A stretch of DNA of 64,000 bases from positions 25,510,500-25,574,499 of the forward strand of contig NC_060890.1 of NCBI RefSeq assembly GCF_014805685.1, read 5' to 3'. Source of the DNA: Silurus meridionalis (lineage: Eukaryota > Chordata > Actinopteri > Siluriformes > Siluridae). Position 1 is the first letter of the stretch; each line of letters starts with the position of its first letter. The notes under the pieces are model-generated. The model was not told the origin of the DNA. It worked only from the letters and a program-made list of their open reading frames with translations, and did no database searches. Positions 34,871-47,939 of the stretch are shown piece after piece. The translations under genes and the position numbers were made by a program.

Positions 34871-35834
34871 GTTTAATCTAAGCAGGCAAGATATTTATTT
34901 ATTGGGATGTTTGGTCGAAAGACGGACATTGAGGAACACAAAGGAACATTGTTAAAACCTGGAGATGGAGATGATGGAACTTGGTGTGGAAGCCTCAGAG
35001 GCTTCAGTTTTAGATAATTGAAGAAAAGACAGTTCTCAAAACAAAACAAAACAGAGCGACAACCAAGGCGAAGGAAAAGCTCGGAGTCGACACCATGTTG
35101 CACAAGAAAACCAGAAGAAAGAAAGAGAAGGAGAAAGAGAGAATGGAAGGAAAAAAGAAAAACAGGAAGTTATTCAAACTAATGGATCAGAATTCAAAAA
35201 TAATGTCTGCATGCGGAATGAATGAAAGAGCGAAACAAAGAAATACATTCATTACGAAAATAAAACGAGAAAGAACGACAGGATGGAGAAAGTCAGAAAG
35301 ACAGGAACAATAATAGAGCAAAAAAAAAAAGAGAAGAAAAACAAGAGAGGACAGAAGGGGGGAGGAAAAGAAAATACGGCACAGGAAAAGTAAGAAGGTT
35401 CATCTCACGGGACAGAAAAACAGGCTGAAATAAACCCAGAGCAAACACGCGGCAGACGTGCGGACGGCGGGGTCTTTGCTTCGTCAGCGCTGAGACTGTC
35501 CATGACACTGTCCTCCGTATGATGAGAGCTAATTGAAAATATTTGCATTAGCTTGACTGCAATAGCAGAGGCCTAATTGGGGCGTCGTGACGAGAGCGCA
35601 CGTACGGGCTGTGATAAAGTCCATACGCGTCGGCTAACTGAAAGGTAACGAGGCCCAGCGCGGTGTATCGCCGTGACCCGGCGCTAAAGAAAGCCTCGTA
35701 TAAATCCCACAGTCACGGACAATTTTATCTGTCAGAGGGAAAACACATGGCGTGATCGACTTTCGGCTAGGAGCGTAAACGGCGAGCTTCTGTGTTACGT
35801 TATCAGTTCTACGGCATAAATGGAAGCGTGGGAG

Positions 35835-36280
35835 GCACGGGTTCGAATCCCAATGCTGCCAGTGGTGGTTCAGTGGTTACGGCTCTTGTGGAGCAGTTGA
35901 GGGTAATTGTAAATGCACTAAATGTACATATCATGGCTAGCCCATTAAATGTACATTTAGTGCATTTACAATTATCTCATTTATACAACTGAGCAGTTGA
36001 GGGTTAAGATCCATGCTCACTAGCCCTATAGTGGCATCGTGGTTGTGCAGGGATTTTAACTCGCCACCTTCTGATTAGAAGTCCAACACTGTACATTTAC
36101 GGCATTTGGCAGACTACCTTATCCAATGCGACTTATTACGACTTACACATATATACAACTAAGCAGCTATAGGGTTAAGGGCCTTGCTCAGGGGCCCGGA
36201 AGTGGCAGCTTGGTGTTGCTGGGATTTGAACTTATAAGCTTGAGATGCACAGTCAACACTAAGCTACCACCTCCCCTTAC
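35835..36280. repeat. SINE cluster with tail-to-tail pair
   Basis: A plus-strand copy (from 35838, GGGTTCGAATCCCAATGC) meets a minus-strand copy (35950-36090) through their 3' tails. The tails form a perfect 25-bp inverted repeat (35904-35928 and 35950-35974). A third copy on the minus strand follows (36095-36280, with CCTTGCTCAGGGGCCCGG). Confidence 0.75.
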
Positions 36281-36714
36281 CAACTCTAAACTACCAGATG
36301 TTCTTAGTTTGAACTACCCAAATTAGGGAGAAACTCCCCAAGAAGTCATGAGGAAGAACCTTGACAGTTGTTGAGATTATCAACTGCTCAAGTGTAGTCC
36401 GAGGCCGTCTTTTCCAAACTAAACAGAAATAGACATTAAATGTGACTTTTCCTTAATGAAAAGTGTAATGATTAAACTGTTGCTGAGATATCAGAGAAAT
36501 ATAAACCCATCTTTGACATTCCACGACATTCCACATCATCACACTAAAATTGTAGTTTATTTTCCTTTGACCGCACAACAATATATTTTTTAATTCCTTA
36601 CCCAGTATGTACATTTTATACTAATATATATATCAGAATAAATAAGGCTAGTAGAGTAGAAACCTGGTTAGACCTAATATCTACATTTAATATTAGTACA
36701 ACAGTTGCATTGTT

Positions 36715-37350
36715 AAGATGTTGGAAGTGGTTTGAAAGGTCATGAGTTCGAATCCAAGCATTGCCAAGCTACCACTTAACTTCTCAGTTGGAAAGTTGTA
36801 AGTTAAAATTTCAGTTGCTGGCCCCTTAAACAAGGCCCCTTAACTACTCACTTGCATAAATGAAATAACTGTTGCTCAGGATAAGGGTGGCCGTTGTAAT
36901 TGTAAATGTCTTTACCCCAATACAGAATGGTACAGTCCATAGCAGAACTTACCAACCAGGACGACGAGTCTGTGCTTGGCCCCGTGAGCTCGACAGTATG
37001 GAGCAACTTCTTCATAAGTGGGGACGTCCGCCGTGTCATACTGATCGCTCTTCTTACACTCGTACATCGACTTGTTCGTCTTTTTCCCCCTTTTGCTCAG
37101 ACGGAAGCTTCTCCGTAAAACGGCTAGAAAAGACAACACAAAACAAAGGTTGAAGAAAGAAATCTCCTTTATAGTACAGTGAAGTTCTTTCATCACATAT
37201 CCAAGTGATGTCATGAAGCTGGGGGTCGGCCATGATACAGTGTCCCTGGAGCTCAGAGGGTTCCCCTGGAGGTCAAGGGCCCCACGGGTGGCAGCTTTAA
37301 CCCCTGACCTTCCGAACAGTAACCCAGAGCCTTAATCAGTAAGCAACCAC
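36715..37350. repeat. SINE copies flanking the mpp7 HOOK exon
   Basis: A plus copy (36715-36910: GAGTTCGAATCCAAGC, ATAAGGGTGGCCGTTG) ends about 40 bp before the mpp7 exon. A minus copy (37215-37350: TTTAACCCCTGACCTTCCG) starts about 90 bp beyond it. The two are inverted relative to each other around the exon at 36953-37123. Confidence 0.65.
36953..37123 (-). CDS. mpp7: mpp7 coding exon: basic HOOK motif and start of GK-like domain
   Basis: The 171-bp exon encodes [20 protein letters not shown], then [19 protein letters not shown], and ends in HRLVVLVG. The lysine/arginine-rich stretch is the HOOK region that in this family can contact FERM proteins; this is family knowledge. YEEV starts the GK fold, and the first GK beta strand (RLVVLVG) is interrupted by the donor GTAAGT. 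The intron before it, 37124-53469, is over 16 kb and the longest in the visible gene. Confidence 0.94.
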
Positions 37351-37739
37351 CACCCCGAAGGTAAGAGACTGCCGTCTCGCAATCAGGCGGTAATGCAATC
37401 AGAATTTCTATAACAGACCTGTTTCTGTTTGCAAAATTGGACCCTTCAGTAATCAATTCTCCACGTCCTCATATTTGTCTTCCTGAAGCAGACGAGGTAA
37501 AATAGAGAGACGTGAAGGAACCCAAAACAGGAGTCATTACAGCTGACGGGTTTTTATGTGCGGAAGGAAGATCATGAGCGGTGACACCAACTAAAACAAC
37601 TAAAACAACTCATTTGAGTTGCCAGATTTGGGGCAGTCGCTGTTTAGCGTGAGTACTAAATTAAAGATACCTACTATTCCAGGTCTGCCTTCGTCACTGC
37701 ATTTTTACCCCGGAGTGCGCTTCTGCTTGTGGTTTTTTT

Positions 37740-37782
<43 letters not shown>
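37740..37782 (+). repeat. AAT microsatellite
   Basis: (AAT)14 run in the long mpp7 intron. Confidence 0.93.
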
Positions 37783-37783
<1 letters not shown>

Positions 37784-38059
37784 GAAATTTTATTTAAAGG
37801 CACCTTTCAAAATACTCAAGGACACCATACAATTGAGTGATGATCATTAAGAAAATTATCAGGATAATAATACAATAACCAGCATCATGTTTATCCGCTA
37901 ATCTAAACAAATAAGTTTTAAAATTAGGTTTAAAAGACAGTCACTTTCTCGTTTAGATTTTGGAAGTAAAAAAACACAAAGTTAAGCAGCCCAGAAAAAC
38001 ATGCCCTAGACCCCATAGTGACTAAACGAACAGAAGGTACAACAATGGAAACAAATAAA

Positions 38060-38470
38060 GATCAAGTTTATTCCTATGGCGCTTTTTACAATGCACATTG
38101 TCTCAAAGCAGCTTTATAGAATGTAAGAATTATAGAACCAAAAAATGTAAATAAAAGTATATTATTGGTATTTATCCATAATGAGCAGCCTGGGGTAAGA
38201 AAAAACTCCCTTAGATGATATGAGGAAGGAACCAGACTCAAAAGAGGAACCCATCCTCATTTGGATGATAGTGTGAATATAAATCTTAAAAACACCAGAG
38301 AGTAAGAAATATCCTGAGCACTAAAGTGTGTGATTATGAGTAATGTCAGTTAAAGTTGTGGAACCAGGAGCTCCTGAGCAACTCATAAATTAGCTCAACA
38401 TCTGAGATCTGAAACAAACTCTTCCATGCCTATAAATGTTTAATGATCGAGAAACAGCATATGTAGAATG
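38060..38470 (+). repeat. dispersed fish repeat of unknown class
   Basis: The phrases ATTGTCTCAAAGCAGCTTTA and AAACTCCC...GAGGAAGGAACCAGACTC followed by GGAACCCATCCTCATTTGG are known to recur widely in fish genomes. Pieces recur at 6092 and 36330 in this window. No coding frame or terminal repeats were seen. Confidence 0.4.
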
Positions 38471-38822
38471 TTATTTTGAGTCTTGATTAATAGGTTGTTT
38501 ATCCTCAAAGTCCAAAATCTTAATGAAGTGGGATCCAAATGGCACTGGTATATCTCTAGATGGTTGATGCAAAACACCAGAGATTGAGCAAGGATGAAAA
38601 TGATGGACTGGTGCAACAAGGGCGAAAGAAGAGGACCTAATTTATTCTGCTTAATCCAACGGTCTTCAAAAAATCTTGAAAAAAATCTATATAAAAATGT
38701 AACTTTAAAAATATAACTTACTTTAAAGTTTTAATAAAATTAAAGCTGAAGTTCATGTAAATGAACTAGTGGAATATGATTGATTTCTATTTATATAAGT
38801 GGCTGTTTGAGACATTTTGTAT

Positions 38823-38882
38823 CAGGGGTCCCTGCCCCATGTCTCTTCAGCCTTTGATCTGAAAAACGTTGAAGACCCCTGT
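38823..38882. mobile_element. possible hAT terminal fragment
   Basis: A 60-bp block begins CAGGGGTC and ends GACCCCTG, an 8-bp inverted end. hAT elements often have such ends. Nothing internal supports a family. Confidence 0.3.
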
Positions 38883-39257
38883 CGTAATCATTTCCACAGT
38901 GCCCGCTACAGATGTAAAGAACGGTCGCTTACAGTCTGTTCACTTAATAGGGTCACTTAATAATAGATAAGGATACAAATGAAACACACGATAAGTCAAA
39001 CCCTGTCCCTGTTGTACAAATGTGTGTGTGAGTTAATTGGTCTGTTTATGCAAGCATGTATCCTCAGTATAAAATTACACCGGACTGACTTTTTTCCGCT
39101 CGAGTTAACCGGCAAAGCCGCGACGCTTGTGCGCGTAACCCGTAATTTAATCGAATCGCATTTGTTTTGGTAAAACTATCCGCATTAATGAGCCACAGAA
39201 GGAGCTGCAATGTTTAACGGTAATGCTCAGACAACCACTCGGACCCAAATCCCTCCC

Positions 39258-39355
39258 AGACCGGGTTCCTGACACACAAGGACAGTGTGTTTGAGTACAC
39301 GCTCATGCCTTTCGGGGTAAATGACGCACCGCAAGTCGTTTTTCATTTCAGGGCA
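39258..39355 (+). pseudogene. Ty3/gypsy-type reverse transcriptase fragment
   Basis: About 30 codons read TGFLTHKDSVFEYTLMPFGV followed by NDAPQVV. This is the FEYxxMPFGLxNAP block of LTR-retrotransposon reverse transcriptases (usually TAFxTxxGxFEYxVMPFGLTNAP). No other pol domain, LTR or frame extends from it, so it is a small orphan piece in an mpp7 intron. Confidence 0.6.
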
Positions 39356-40911
39356 GGTGCGTAGCTACTCCATCACGGCCAGTCAGGACGAATTCCTGCT
39401 CTTCACTTGAAGGGACTTCATAAATCCAACTTTTCAAAATCATATAAAGCCTTATAGACATCTCGGCACAGAAGAGCCAAAACGCTTGCCCACCGCTTCA
39501 TCACGGATAAATAAATCAAGGCTTGGATCGAACACTCCCCCCAAAAAAACTCCCTTTCCTTCAATTAGATGGAAATGAATTCATTCCAGAACTGAGGGAA
39601 AAATCGTCCGGTATTCCGGACTCTGGATATAGTTATGGAACATTAATTGAAATTTCGCTCTCTCGTTTTCTCAGAAGAATGCATCTTGGTAAGACAAATC
39701 ATCACAAGGGATGACAAGAAGTGTCCTAGCAAAACCCGGTCCATCCGAAACAGCTTCAACTTCTAGTAACAGGTATAAATATGGAAAACAGACACGGGCC
39801 GAGCAACGTTTTCCAGTTCCTGGTGCTGAACATGGTGAATAATGGCTGGAACATGCATCCATGTCTACACCAGACCTACAACCGTCTAACAAATGGTTCG
39901 TTGGCGCGATGGAACTTACAATTACTGCACTAGCAGCTCGCAAATCAAACTGGCCCTTTCCAATGAGAGGGAAAAAAAACAAAAAAAAAACAGGCTTATT
40001 AAAGCCTCTAAATTCAGTGTAAATATAGAGTACACATGCACACTGATCCTCCCAATTTTCCAGAGCTTGGGCAGAAGTTGTTGCTGCAACTTGAGTGCCA
40101 CAAAAAAGGGGCCCTGAGCCACTATAAATATTAAAACAAGAGACCCAAAGGGAAGAAATAATGCCAAAAGCCTCAAATCAACGGATCTGGTGTTAAATAA
40201 AAAGCAAAGACGTGTTAATCGAGGATAAGAGAAGGCTTGTTAAAAGTGTCGGGTCAAATAATCACATGACTTTCCTCTCACTGATTCGTCAGACAGGAAA
40301 TATACACATACCACTGAGTGATACTGAATAGCTTTATTTCCGAACCCTAAGTAAAGTCATACCTGCCTGATTACTTTTGCAAAAAAAAAAAGGCACACTG
40401 TATTTCTGTCTCAACATATGGCAGCATGGAAACAGACCCCACCCTATAATTTGTTTTCTTGCTTGTTCCATGTTGTACTGATTTGTCGAAGCAGAGGATG
40501 TACATGGATGTACAATTATTCCTCCGGTTTAGTTCTTAAAAGATTTAGAATCTGGAAGAAGAAAAAAGAGAAAAAAAAATCAAGACATTTTTGTTTGATT
40601 TTGCATGAATTTTATGTTTTTTCCTCACAAGGAAATCCAGTCTATATACCAGTCCATGTCCCAACAAGAATAATGGAGGAATCCAAAATAAGTAAAGCAT
40701 GAAAGTGTGTGTGTGTGTGAGTATAGGTAAAGGTTAATGGGACAGGGGAAAAAACATCATCTGTCCAATTACAAACCCAAACTCCATCTTGTCTCTGTCC
40801 AAAAACATCCATCTTTACCTCAATTCAGCTCTGATACTGGACTCGTTCCTTAAATATTACTCAATTAAGTAGTCTCTAATAAGAGTTCTTTCTGTAAAAA
40901 TGTATAATGTA

Positions 40912-41402
40912 TATCGGGTTCCCCAAACTGCGGGCCGCACTGATGCCATGTGCTATTTGAGTTTTTCACATGTGAAACTACGCTCTGCACGGAGAGCACT
41001 GTATTACATTAAATATTCATAAGGAATTATTTATATAATTTAATTTATGCATTGAAAAAGTTTCATGTTTTTTTAAAAAAAAATTTTTATTCATTTTAAA
41101 AACTATCGTTTGATTTCGGCAGGTACGATCCGGCCTAGATATCGGCGTCGCTCAAATCCACTCTCAGTCAAACTCTAGTGATTAAAGTCGACAAATTATT
41201 TGTTAGATTCCTCCACTAACCATCAGCATAAGTAAGTAAATGTTTTGATTTCAATAGCAATATATAAAAACTTTAAAAAAATTATGACAGTAGGTCTGTA
41301 AGGTGCATTACATAAACTAATCATTCTGAGGCAAGTACATTTGAAATCAGAATTAAATCTCTACAATAATACTGGCGATCACTTTTGTGGGACCCCTGAC
41401 AT
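40912..41402. mobile_element. possible hAT-like non-autonomous element
   Basis: The left edge reads GGGTTCCCCAAACTGCGGGC and the right edge, inverted, TCAGGGGTCCCACAAAAGTG. This is an imperfect terminal match around 490 bp without a frame. Fish hAT elements have similar ends. Confidence is low because no 8-bp duplication is clear. Confidence 0.3.
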
Positions 41403-42539
41403 ATACATTTATATAAATTCAACTGCATTACAGGTCCGAGCTGCTTACTGCCAATCAAAATCGGTTATTCGGCAGCACTGAAAATTTAAAAGGACATATG
41501 TATAGTGTACGGTTAATGTAAACGTTAAGGCGTGTGTCATTCAGGATCACTCACCCCCTCATTTACAGGCATCTGCGGAAAACATTACGGATATCGCACA
41601 GGACCCTGGAGGAGCGTCAAGGAGACCCCCAACATCAAACGGTTTCCGGAGGAACTCTCCATTTAGTGCATGTACAGAGACCTTTGATCCCTCAAGTGTG
41701 CATGTTAACTGGATTCGGGATTATTGGATCGGGTCCTCAGAAGGACAACAATCTTTTAAGTAGCGTACCCCAACCCCAGCAACCCTCTTTCCATATTCGG
41801 CATTTATGAGCGACCTGATTTCCTGCAGCAGGACGAGGAAAGGAAAAAAAATAAGAAAAAATCAGATCGCAATCGCAGATGCTTAAAAAAAGAAGGAAAA
41901 AAAGAAAACGACAACTATTTAGCAGTGCTATGTGAAATATGTATTGGACAATACTCTGATTTAAGCTGTACTGCGGAGGAACTGGTGTCTGGGGAGCGAC
42001 ACTGTAGAAGCCGTTTTCCATTGAAGTGCATATGTGGAAAGTGTTTTTTTTCTGCTCAAAACGATACAGGCTCGGTTACTCTCGCTCCTGTCGGCTAAAA
42101 GGAGAAAAAGACGGCTTGTGTCATAGAGTGGTATTTGTTTTTCCTCTCGGTCCTATCCCGGAGCTCGTCAGACAAAGGAATGTCAAGGCAAGAATGTTAG
42201 CTAATGCATCAGGGGAAACACACACAGACAGAGTTGTTGGGCTGCCAGCTGGGATCATTAGTACGTTTATGCTTCGAGCTGCGCCAAGTGGGATCATAGA
42301 CGACGAGGAGGAGGTGGGCCAAAACTGCTACTCCGATTTTCCTCATCCACACACCTGCTCAAGCCATCAGAGGGCCATGTGCGATCACACCTACATATTC
42401 TGCTTTTCTTTACAATAAACCCAGAGCTTGAGCTGAGCAATATCTGACCTCCACTGACCACTGCTCCTGGAAAGCTTCAGGTTCTTCACCAGCATAAAGT
42501 TTGCTCAATCAAGCCACTGGATAGAGGAAGAAATAATTA

Positions 42540-43931
42540 CCATTCAGTTGTTAAAGCTCTGGGTTACAGCTAAGAAGGTCAGGGGGATCAAGCCAGAGAA
42601 TTGCCAAGCTGCCACACTTGGGGCCCTTAAACCTCTAAACTTCAAGGTGCCGTATCATGGCTGACCCTGTGCTCTGGGAGATGCAAAGTAAGAATTTCAC
42701 TGTATAATTTACCTTTACATTTTATAAACGGTACAAAACACACACACAACTGTTGACTTTAATATGACTGTTATGAAGGGAGTCTTCAGTTTCAGCACTT
42801 CAGGACAGAGGCGTTTTTTCGGCTTTCTTTGTTACATGACAAGCTGTTCTTTTATTTTATTAATTCATTTTTTTTAAGGATAGAAAGAAAGGGAAAGAGT
42901 GTTTACAGCTAATAATGCAACTTTCCAACTCGGTTTGTGCTGGTATTTAAAGTTACAACCTTGGGATTAAAAGTATAACATTTAAACCAAAACTAAATTA
43001 CCAGAGTTTTGTATTTTGAAAAATTTGATAATGGTGAGGGAAAATGTCGCCAGTTATGAGGTGCAACTTTATCCCACAGTCATCTCTGTAACCTGGAGAA
43101 AGACATTATTTTTGGACTTTGGGGTTTTCTTAATCAGGTAATAGAAGCATGTCTGTGGTCAAGTGCTCTGCTTTTGACAGGAATAAGATCAAATATCCGC
43201 AGCCAGAGGAACTCTACTGGATCCTAGCAGTTTGGTGTGGCTGGGATTTAAAAAACCTTTGGAACTAAATCCAATGCCTTACCAACTAAGCTACCACCTA
43301 CCCCAAGCAAGTGGTAGCTCTACGCTTCAGCCATTGATCAGACCACTGATCAGGATGTTGTGAGCTTGAATCCCAGAACCACCAACCATGCTGGAAGAGG
43401 TTTGGGTTTCCAAGTTCAAGTCAATGCAAAATGTTATTACAGTACCTCCAGCTTTGTGGTGACAGTTTGAAAAAGGACCACATATAGCAGGAAAGGTCAG
43501 GTGACCTAATACTAAATATAGTATATTTATTTGTGTGCATATATATATATAAATACATACAACAGGCTCAATTTTTCCATAACTCCATCCTTAATTGGAG
43601 TCTGGGGGCTGATGGCTTTTCCAGGTTTCAACTTCTCCTCCTCAATGTTTTCATCTGCTTTTGTTTTCTGCCTCTCTCACTCTTTCAGCGGCCGAGTCTA
43701 TGTTGCGTTGCAGCCGGATGTTTAGCTGTACGCGGTGCTGTAGAACGACTTTGGCTGTACGGGGTGCTTCTGCGAGGCGTCTCGCTCCGACAGCATGGTG
43801 TAGTGTTTCTTCTCAGCTTCCTGGGGCACATTCATGATGATGGATCACATGGAACGCTAATCCTGATTCGTTAGAACCAGACAAGGAGCGGAGAAAGAAT
43901 AGCGTAGGACGTCAAGATTTGGCCCGAGAGA

Positions 43932-43976
<45 letters not shown>

Positions 43977-45140
43977 CATCTTGTTCTCTCTGGATCACCA
44001 ATACTGGAGATCCAATTTCTAGACCTCGATGCTAAATCAAAAGGACCTTTAAGGATTGTCTGGTAAACATATTTTACATTGAAACGGGTTTCAGGAGAGC
44101 AAGGAGAACAATTCGGTCTTCACGAACCGTCTCCCGAGGCTACGGCTGCGATGTCAAACTTATATATTAAGTTATATATACATATATTTATATTTTAATG
44201 AGAGTAGTTTGTTTAGTAGAAAAAACACAGGAGTTTACATAGATGATGCTTTAAAAATAATTGTTGCAACCTACTCTGTGTAGCAGAAGGGGTGGAGCTT
44301 ATAATGTGATTCATGCAAAGTTCAAGAATTCAAATTTATATAAAGTCATGAACAATAGATGATCCTGCCTTAATATAAGCTACGTCATACACAAGTACAG
44401 TGTATAGCATGAGGTACTAAGCTTTTTCAACCTCCACTTTTTGCTTACTTTTCTTTAAAAGTGAACTAAATCCCTGGTTTAAAAGTTCTGGTATAAGTAG
44501 TGCGGAATAACATTACTATTTGGGATGCAGCAAACGTTCGATTATTGTCTGTAGGACGTTTTGGTGATTTGGTGGACATTTTAACAAATAAATTACTAAA
44601 TTTGGTACTAATTGACCATGGATCAACCAAAGATCAAATAGCCTTCAGTCATTCATACTAATGCTGAACAAACTAATCACAGTCAGCAAATTACATCTAT
44701 GAAGAAGTGGTAGTGGTTGAGGATCTGGGTTTATGATCAGAAGGTCGGGGGCCCCGGTTTTGCCAATCGCTACTCTTAAACCTCTGTGCTCCAGGAGGGC
44801 TGTATTATTGTTGCCTTTGTGCTCTGACCCCAAGAAAGAATTTCTTATTGTTATCTTATTTCTAAGTATTCTTTCTATATAGATTTTTTTACACAAAGAC
44901 AGAAACAGGGAGAATAAGTGCTAGTTCAGGAGTGTTTCAGGAAGCGGCAGGTCTTCACCCATCGTTTAAAAATAAACAATTACATCATTTGATAGATGCC
45001 CTTATCCAGAGCGACTTACATTTATCCCATTCCTACAACTGACCTTTTATGGGCCCAGGGGTGGCAGCTTGGCATGACTGGGATTTGAACTCATAACCTC
45101 CACAGCATAACCAATAAACTACCACCTCCACATATCCTAC
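42540..45140. repeat. group of five worn SINE copies
   Basis: Copies lie near 42540-42720 (+), 43140-43310 (-), 43310-43440 (+), 44690-44850 (+) and 44970-45140 (-). Landmarks are TGGTAGTGGTTGAGG at 44708, GCGACTTACATTTATCCCAT at 45012, and box B or its inverse in the others. The intervals between them hold one short Tc1/mariner end (43435-43510), a GT run (43934-43976) and otherwise nothing recognised. Confidence 0.6.
43934..43976 (+). repeat. GT microsatellite
   Basis: (GT)n of 43 bp in the long mpp7 intron; a similar run lies at 47893-47932. Confidence 0.93.
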
Positions 45141-45144
45141 CTAT

Positions 45145-47000
45145 CCTACAAGCTGCCTTTCAGATTTGGATAAAATGAAGGAACTTAACCTTGCTGTTTT
45201 TCTCGGCTTTTCCTCTCTTACACTTTCCCTGTTGTTAATTGGAGCTTTCATCTAAGACTAGATGTTTTGGAGAGCAGTTTCAGGTCTTGCCTCAGACCAG
45301 TCAGCTAATCTAGATAAATTTGAAAACGGCGTTTTCGTCGAAAAAATCTCCACAGTCACACTTTACATTTTCAATCGTTTCCTATAAGTTTCTTATCCAC
45401 ACATCCCTGTACTGTACAAGAGCAAAAACATAAGACGCCTCGACCCGTGTCATTTCCTTTTATTTATTTTTCGGCTCTTTAAAACTTCATGGCAATTATT
45501 AAAAAGAAGTTGGGTGTCATTTTCAAAAGCCTCCGTTTTCGCACACAATCCACACACAAAAAAAGCTACGTTTACATTGACTGAAAATGCCATCTCAGTG
45601 TGGACTGAAGGCCAAAACAGAGAGAAAAATATTTGTTTTCAAACGAAAAAGCGTATTAGTGTGGACATGGCCATAAAAAGTCCCTTGAGCACCTCGGCTG
45701 CAAGCGGCAGTAATTAGTGTGTGGGTTAAAAATGTCCACTTGTTGCCTCAAAATGGTTACATGCCAAATTTAGAGCAGATTTTTTTTAAAGTTTCTGGCA
45801 GCAACTTTTTTGTTTCCCAACCAATCATGAGCCAAAGCTGAGTCCACCTGTTTAATCAGTTCACATTGGACTTCATTGGACGTTCTGGCTCCTTAGGATG
45901 AAAACCTGTAGCCACATTGTCCCTTTATGGATTGAAGAGGATTCTGTTCATACATGATGTATGAAGTCAGAGCTTGTGGAGGAGTGAACGTTTCCGTCCG
46001 TCATGTACACCCGACTCCCACCTCGCTCCAGATACACACAGGTGCGATATGCACAGAGAGACCCGAGCAAAAGTTCAGTCATGAGGACCACAGGGGAAAA
46101 AAACGCTAGCACCCAAACACCCACGTTTCGTCCCACCAGCTGAAACCCGAGGAGCACGCAGAAAACATCTGCGCGATTCACGACAGCACAAGTATGAGCG
46201 CACCAGGCTTAAATCGCATTAGCAGAGTGCTGGCAGAGCTGCTGAAGAGGAGTTTTGTTTTAAGGGGTACGTGTTTTCCCCCCACAGAACCTTCTCTTGT
46301 TACCCGGAGTGTGTTGAGCAGGGCAGACAGAACGACTTGCTGTCAGGCTCGGCCGGCTGCAGCTGAGGTCAGGAGGCCGGTAATGAAAAGGCGGAAAGTG
46401 GGAAAAGGGAGGGCATTCGCATCGACGTCGAGAAGGTCTGACCCCTACAGGATGACCGCAGCTGATTGAGCTTGGCACGTCGAACTGTGTGGTGTTATTT
46501 TTAAACTCTAGGCACACTACATGTCCTGTTAAATCAAATGAAAGTTGAGGCATGACCTCACAAAAAGCAAGAGCCTACACAAACACTCCGGCCTCCACCG
46601 GAAAGAACGAGTAGGAGACGGAGAACGGAATGGAGTGAGCAGAACAAGAGGGGGGGTACACAAGCAGAGGCAGACGATGAGATCGGAGAAGCCATGTTGG
46701 ATTGCCGATTGTTTCTTAGCGTCAAACAAATCGCATGTGATCTCATCACCGGATGATGTTTTTTATTTAGAGAATGATCCTGCAGGGTGAAGCGAATAAA
46801 ACAAAGCTTTCTCGCTCACCAGTCTGAAACCGTGGTCAAACTTCATCAATTTGCAGGATGTTTTCCACTGAATTTGCACGCCGCTAGTAGGGAATGACGT
46901 AGCATGAAATCGGAAAGTGGGAAATGAGGTAACGCGTGGAATAAACAATGAGGTTCGCACAAAATGATCAGGAGGATTTAATTTTCCTCGTAACATATTC
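45145..47000. other. long mpp7 intron, nothing recognised
   Basis: No exon, transposon or microsatellite was identified. Short frames (for example 46194-46469 plus, 46260-46553 minus) overlap each other and have no domain. Confidence 0.5.
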
Positions 47001-47004
47001 CCAG

Positions 47005-47710
47005 TGATGCTAGGAAGCCGGGGACAGAGCATGGGGGCAGCCATGATACAGTCCCTCTGGAGCACGGAAGGTTAAAGGTCTTGCTCAAAAGCCCAATGAG
47101 GGGCAGCTTTACTGAACTTAAACCCATAACCTTCTGATCAGTAACCAAGAGCCTTAAACACTGTGCTCCCAGCTTCTTGATTAAGGGCTGCATATGGACA
47201 GGTGAAATAGATTTTCCATAAAGGTTTATTTTTTAATGTTTATCTCAGAGTCTTTCTCAATTCTTTTGTGCTCAGTGTCATGCTGGAACAGGTTTGAGTC
47301 TCTTACCGCAAGTGAAGGGTAAATTTGATGCTACTGCATCCAAAGACTTCCGATACAATTGTGTGCCTCCAACCGTTTTGGGACAATTTTGAAGAACCAG
47401 CACATATGGCTTAAAAAAAAAAAAATCAGGCGTTGCAATACTTTTGGGTCAGGGTTAATGGCCTTGGCTCAAGGGCCCAACAGTGGCAGCTTGGTGGTGT
47501 TTGGACCAGAAGGTCATGAGTTCAAATCCCAAGTCTAATGCCTTAACCAGTGAGCTACCACATAAGCAGATCTCCACAGCCATCTGCGCAGTAATGTTGA
47601 ACTTTTGAGTGGAAGCGTGTTAGTTCAAATCCCAGCACCACCAAACTGCCACTGCTGGGCCCCTGAGAAAGGCCCTTAACCCTCAAGTGCTTGTTTGAAA
47701 GGGTCTATAA
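47005..47710. repeat. three SINE copies and one Tc1/mariner end
   Basis: SINEs lie at 47005-47170 (-), 47445-47560 (-) and 47585-47700 (+; CTGCTGGGCCCCTGAGAAAG). Between the first two, 47345-47452 is the inverse of the Tc1/mariner outer region (ACTTTTGGGTCAG; CCTCCAACCGTTTTGGGACA). Confidence 0.6.
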
Positions 47711-47891
47711 AAAATAAGGGTTGGAGATAAAAAAAAAAGTTTTTTAGTGAGGAACTCTTTAAATTCTCAGATCTGGAGGAAAGTTCTTTATGGAGTAAAA
47801 ACATTGTTATAAACCTAATGAGGAGTTCTGGAGAGCACAAGGACACTCTTGTCCTCAGTTTGCCCCCAATGCTCAAGGGCGCATGACGTGA

Positions 47892-47937
<46 letters not shown>

Positions 47938-47939
47938 GA

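Noticed and set aside
41530..42420. Plus-strand frames at 41534-41809 and 42026-42418 as exons of a nested gene
   Set aside because: Neither has a known domain and no matching splice sites link them.
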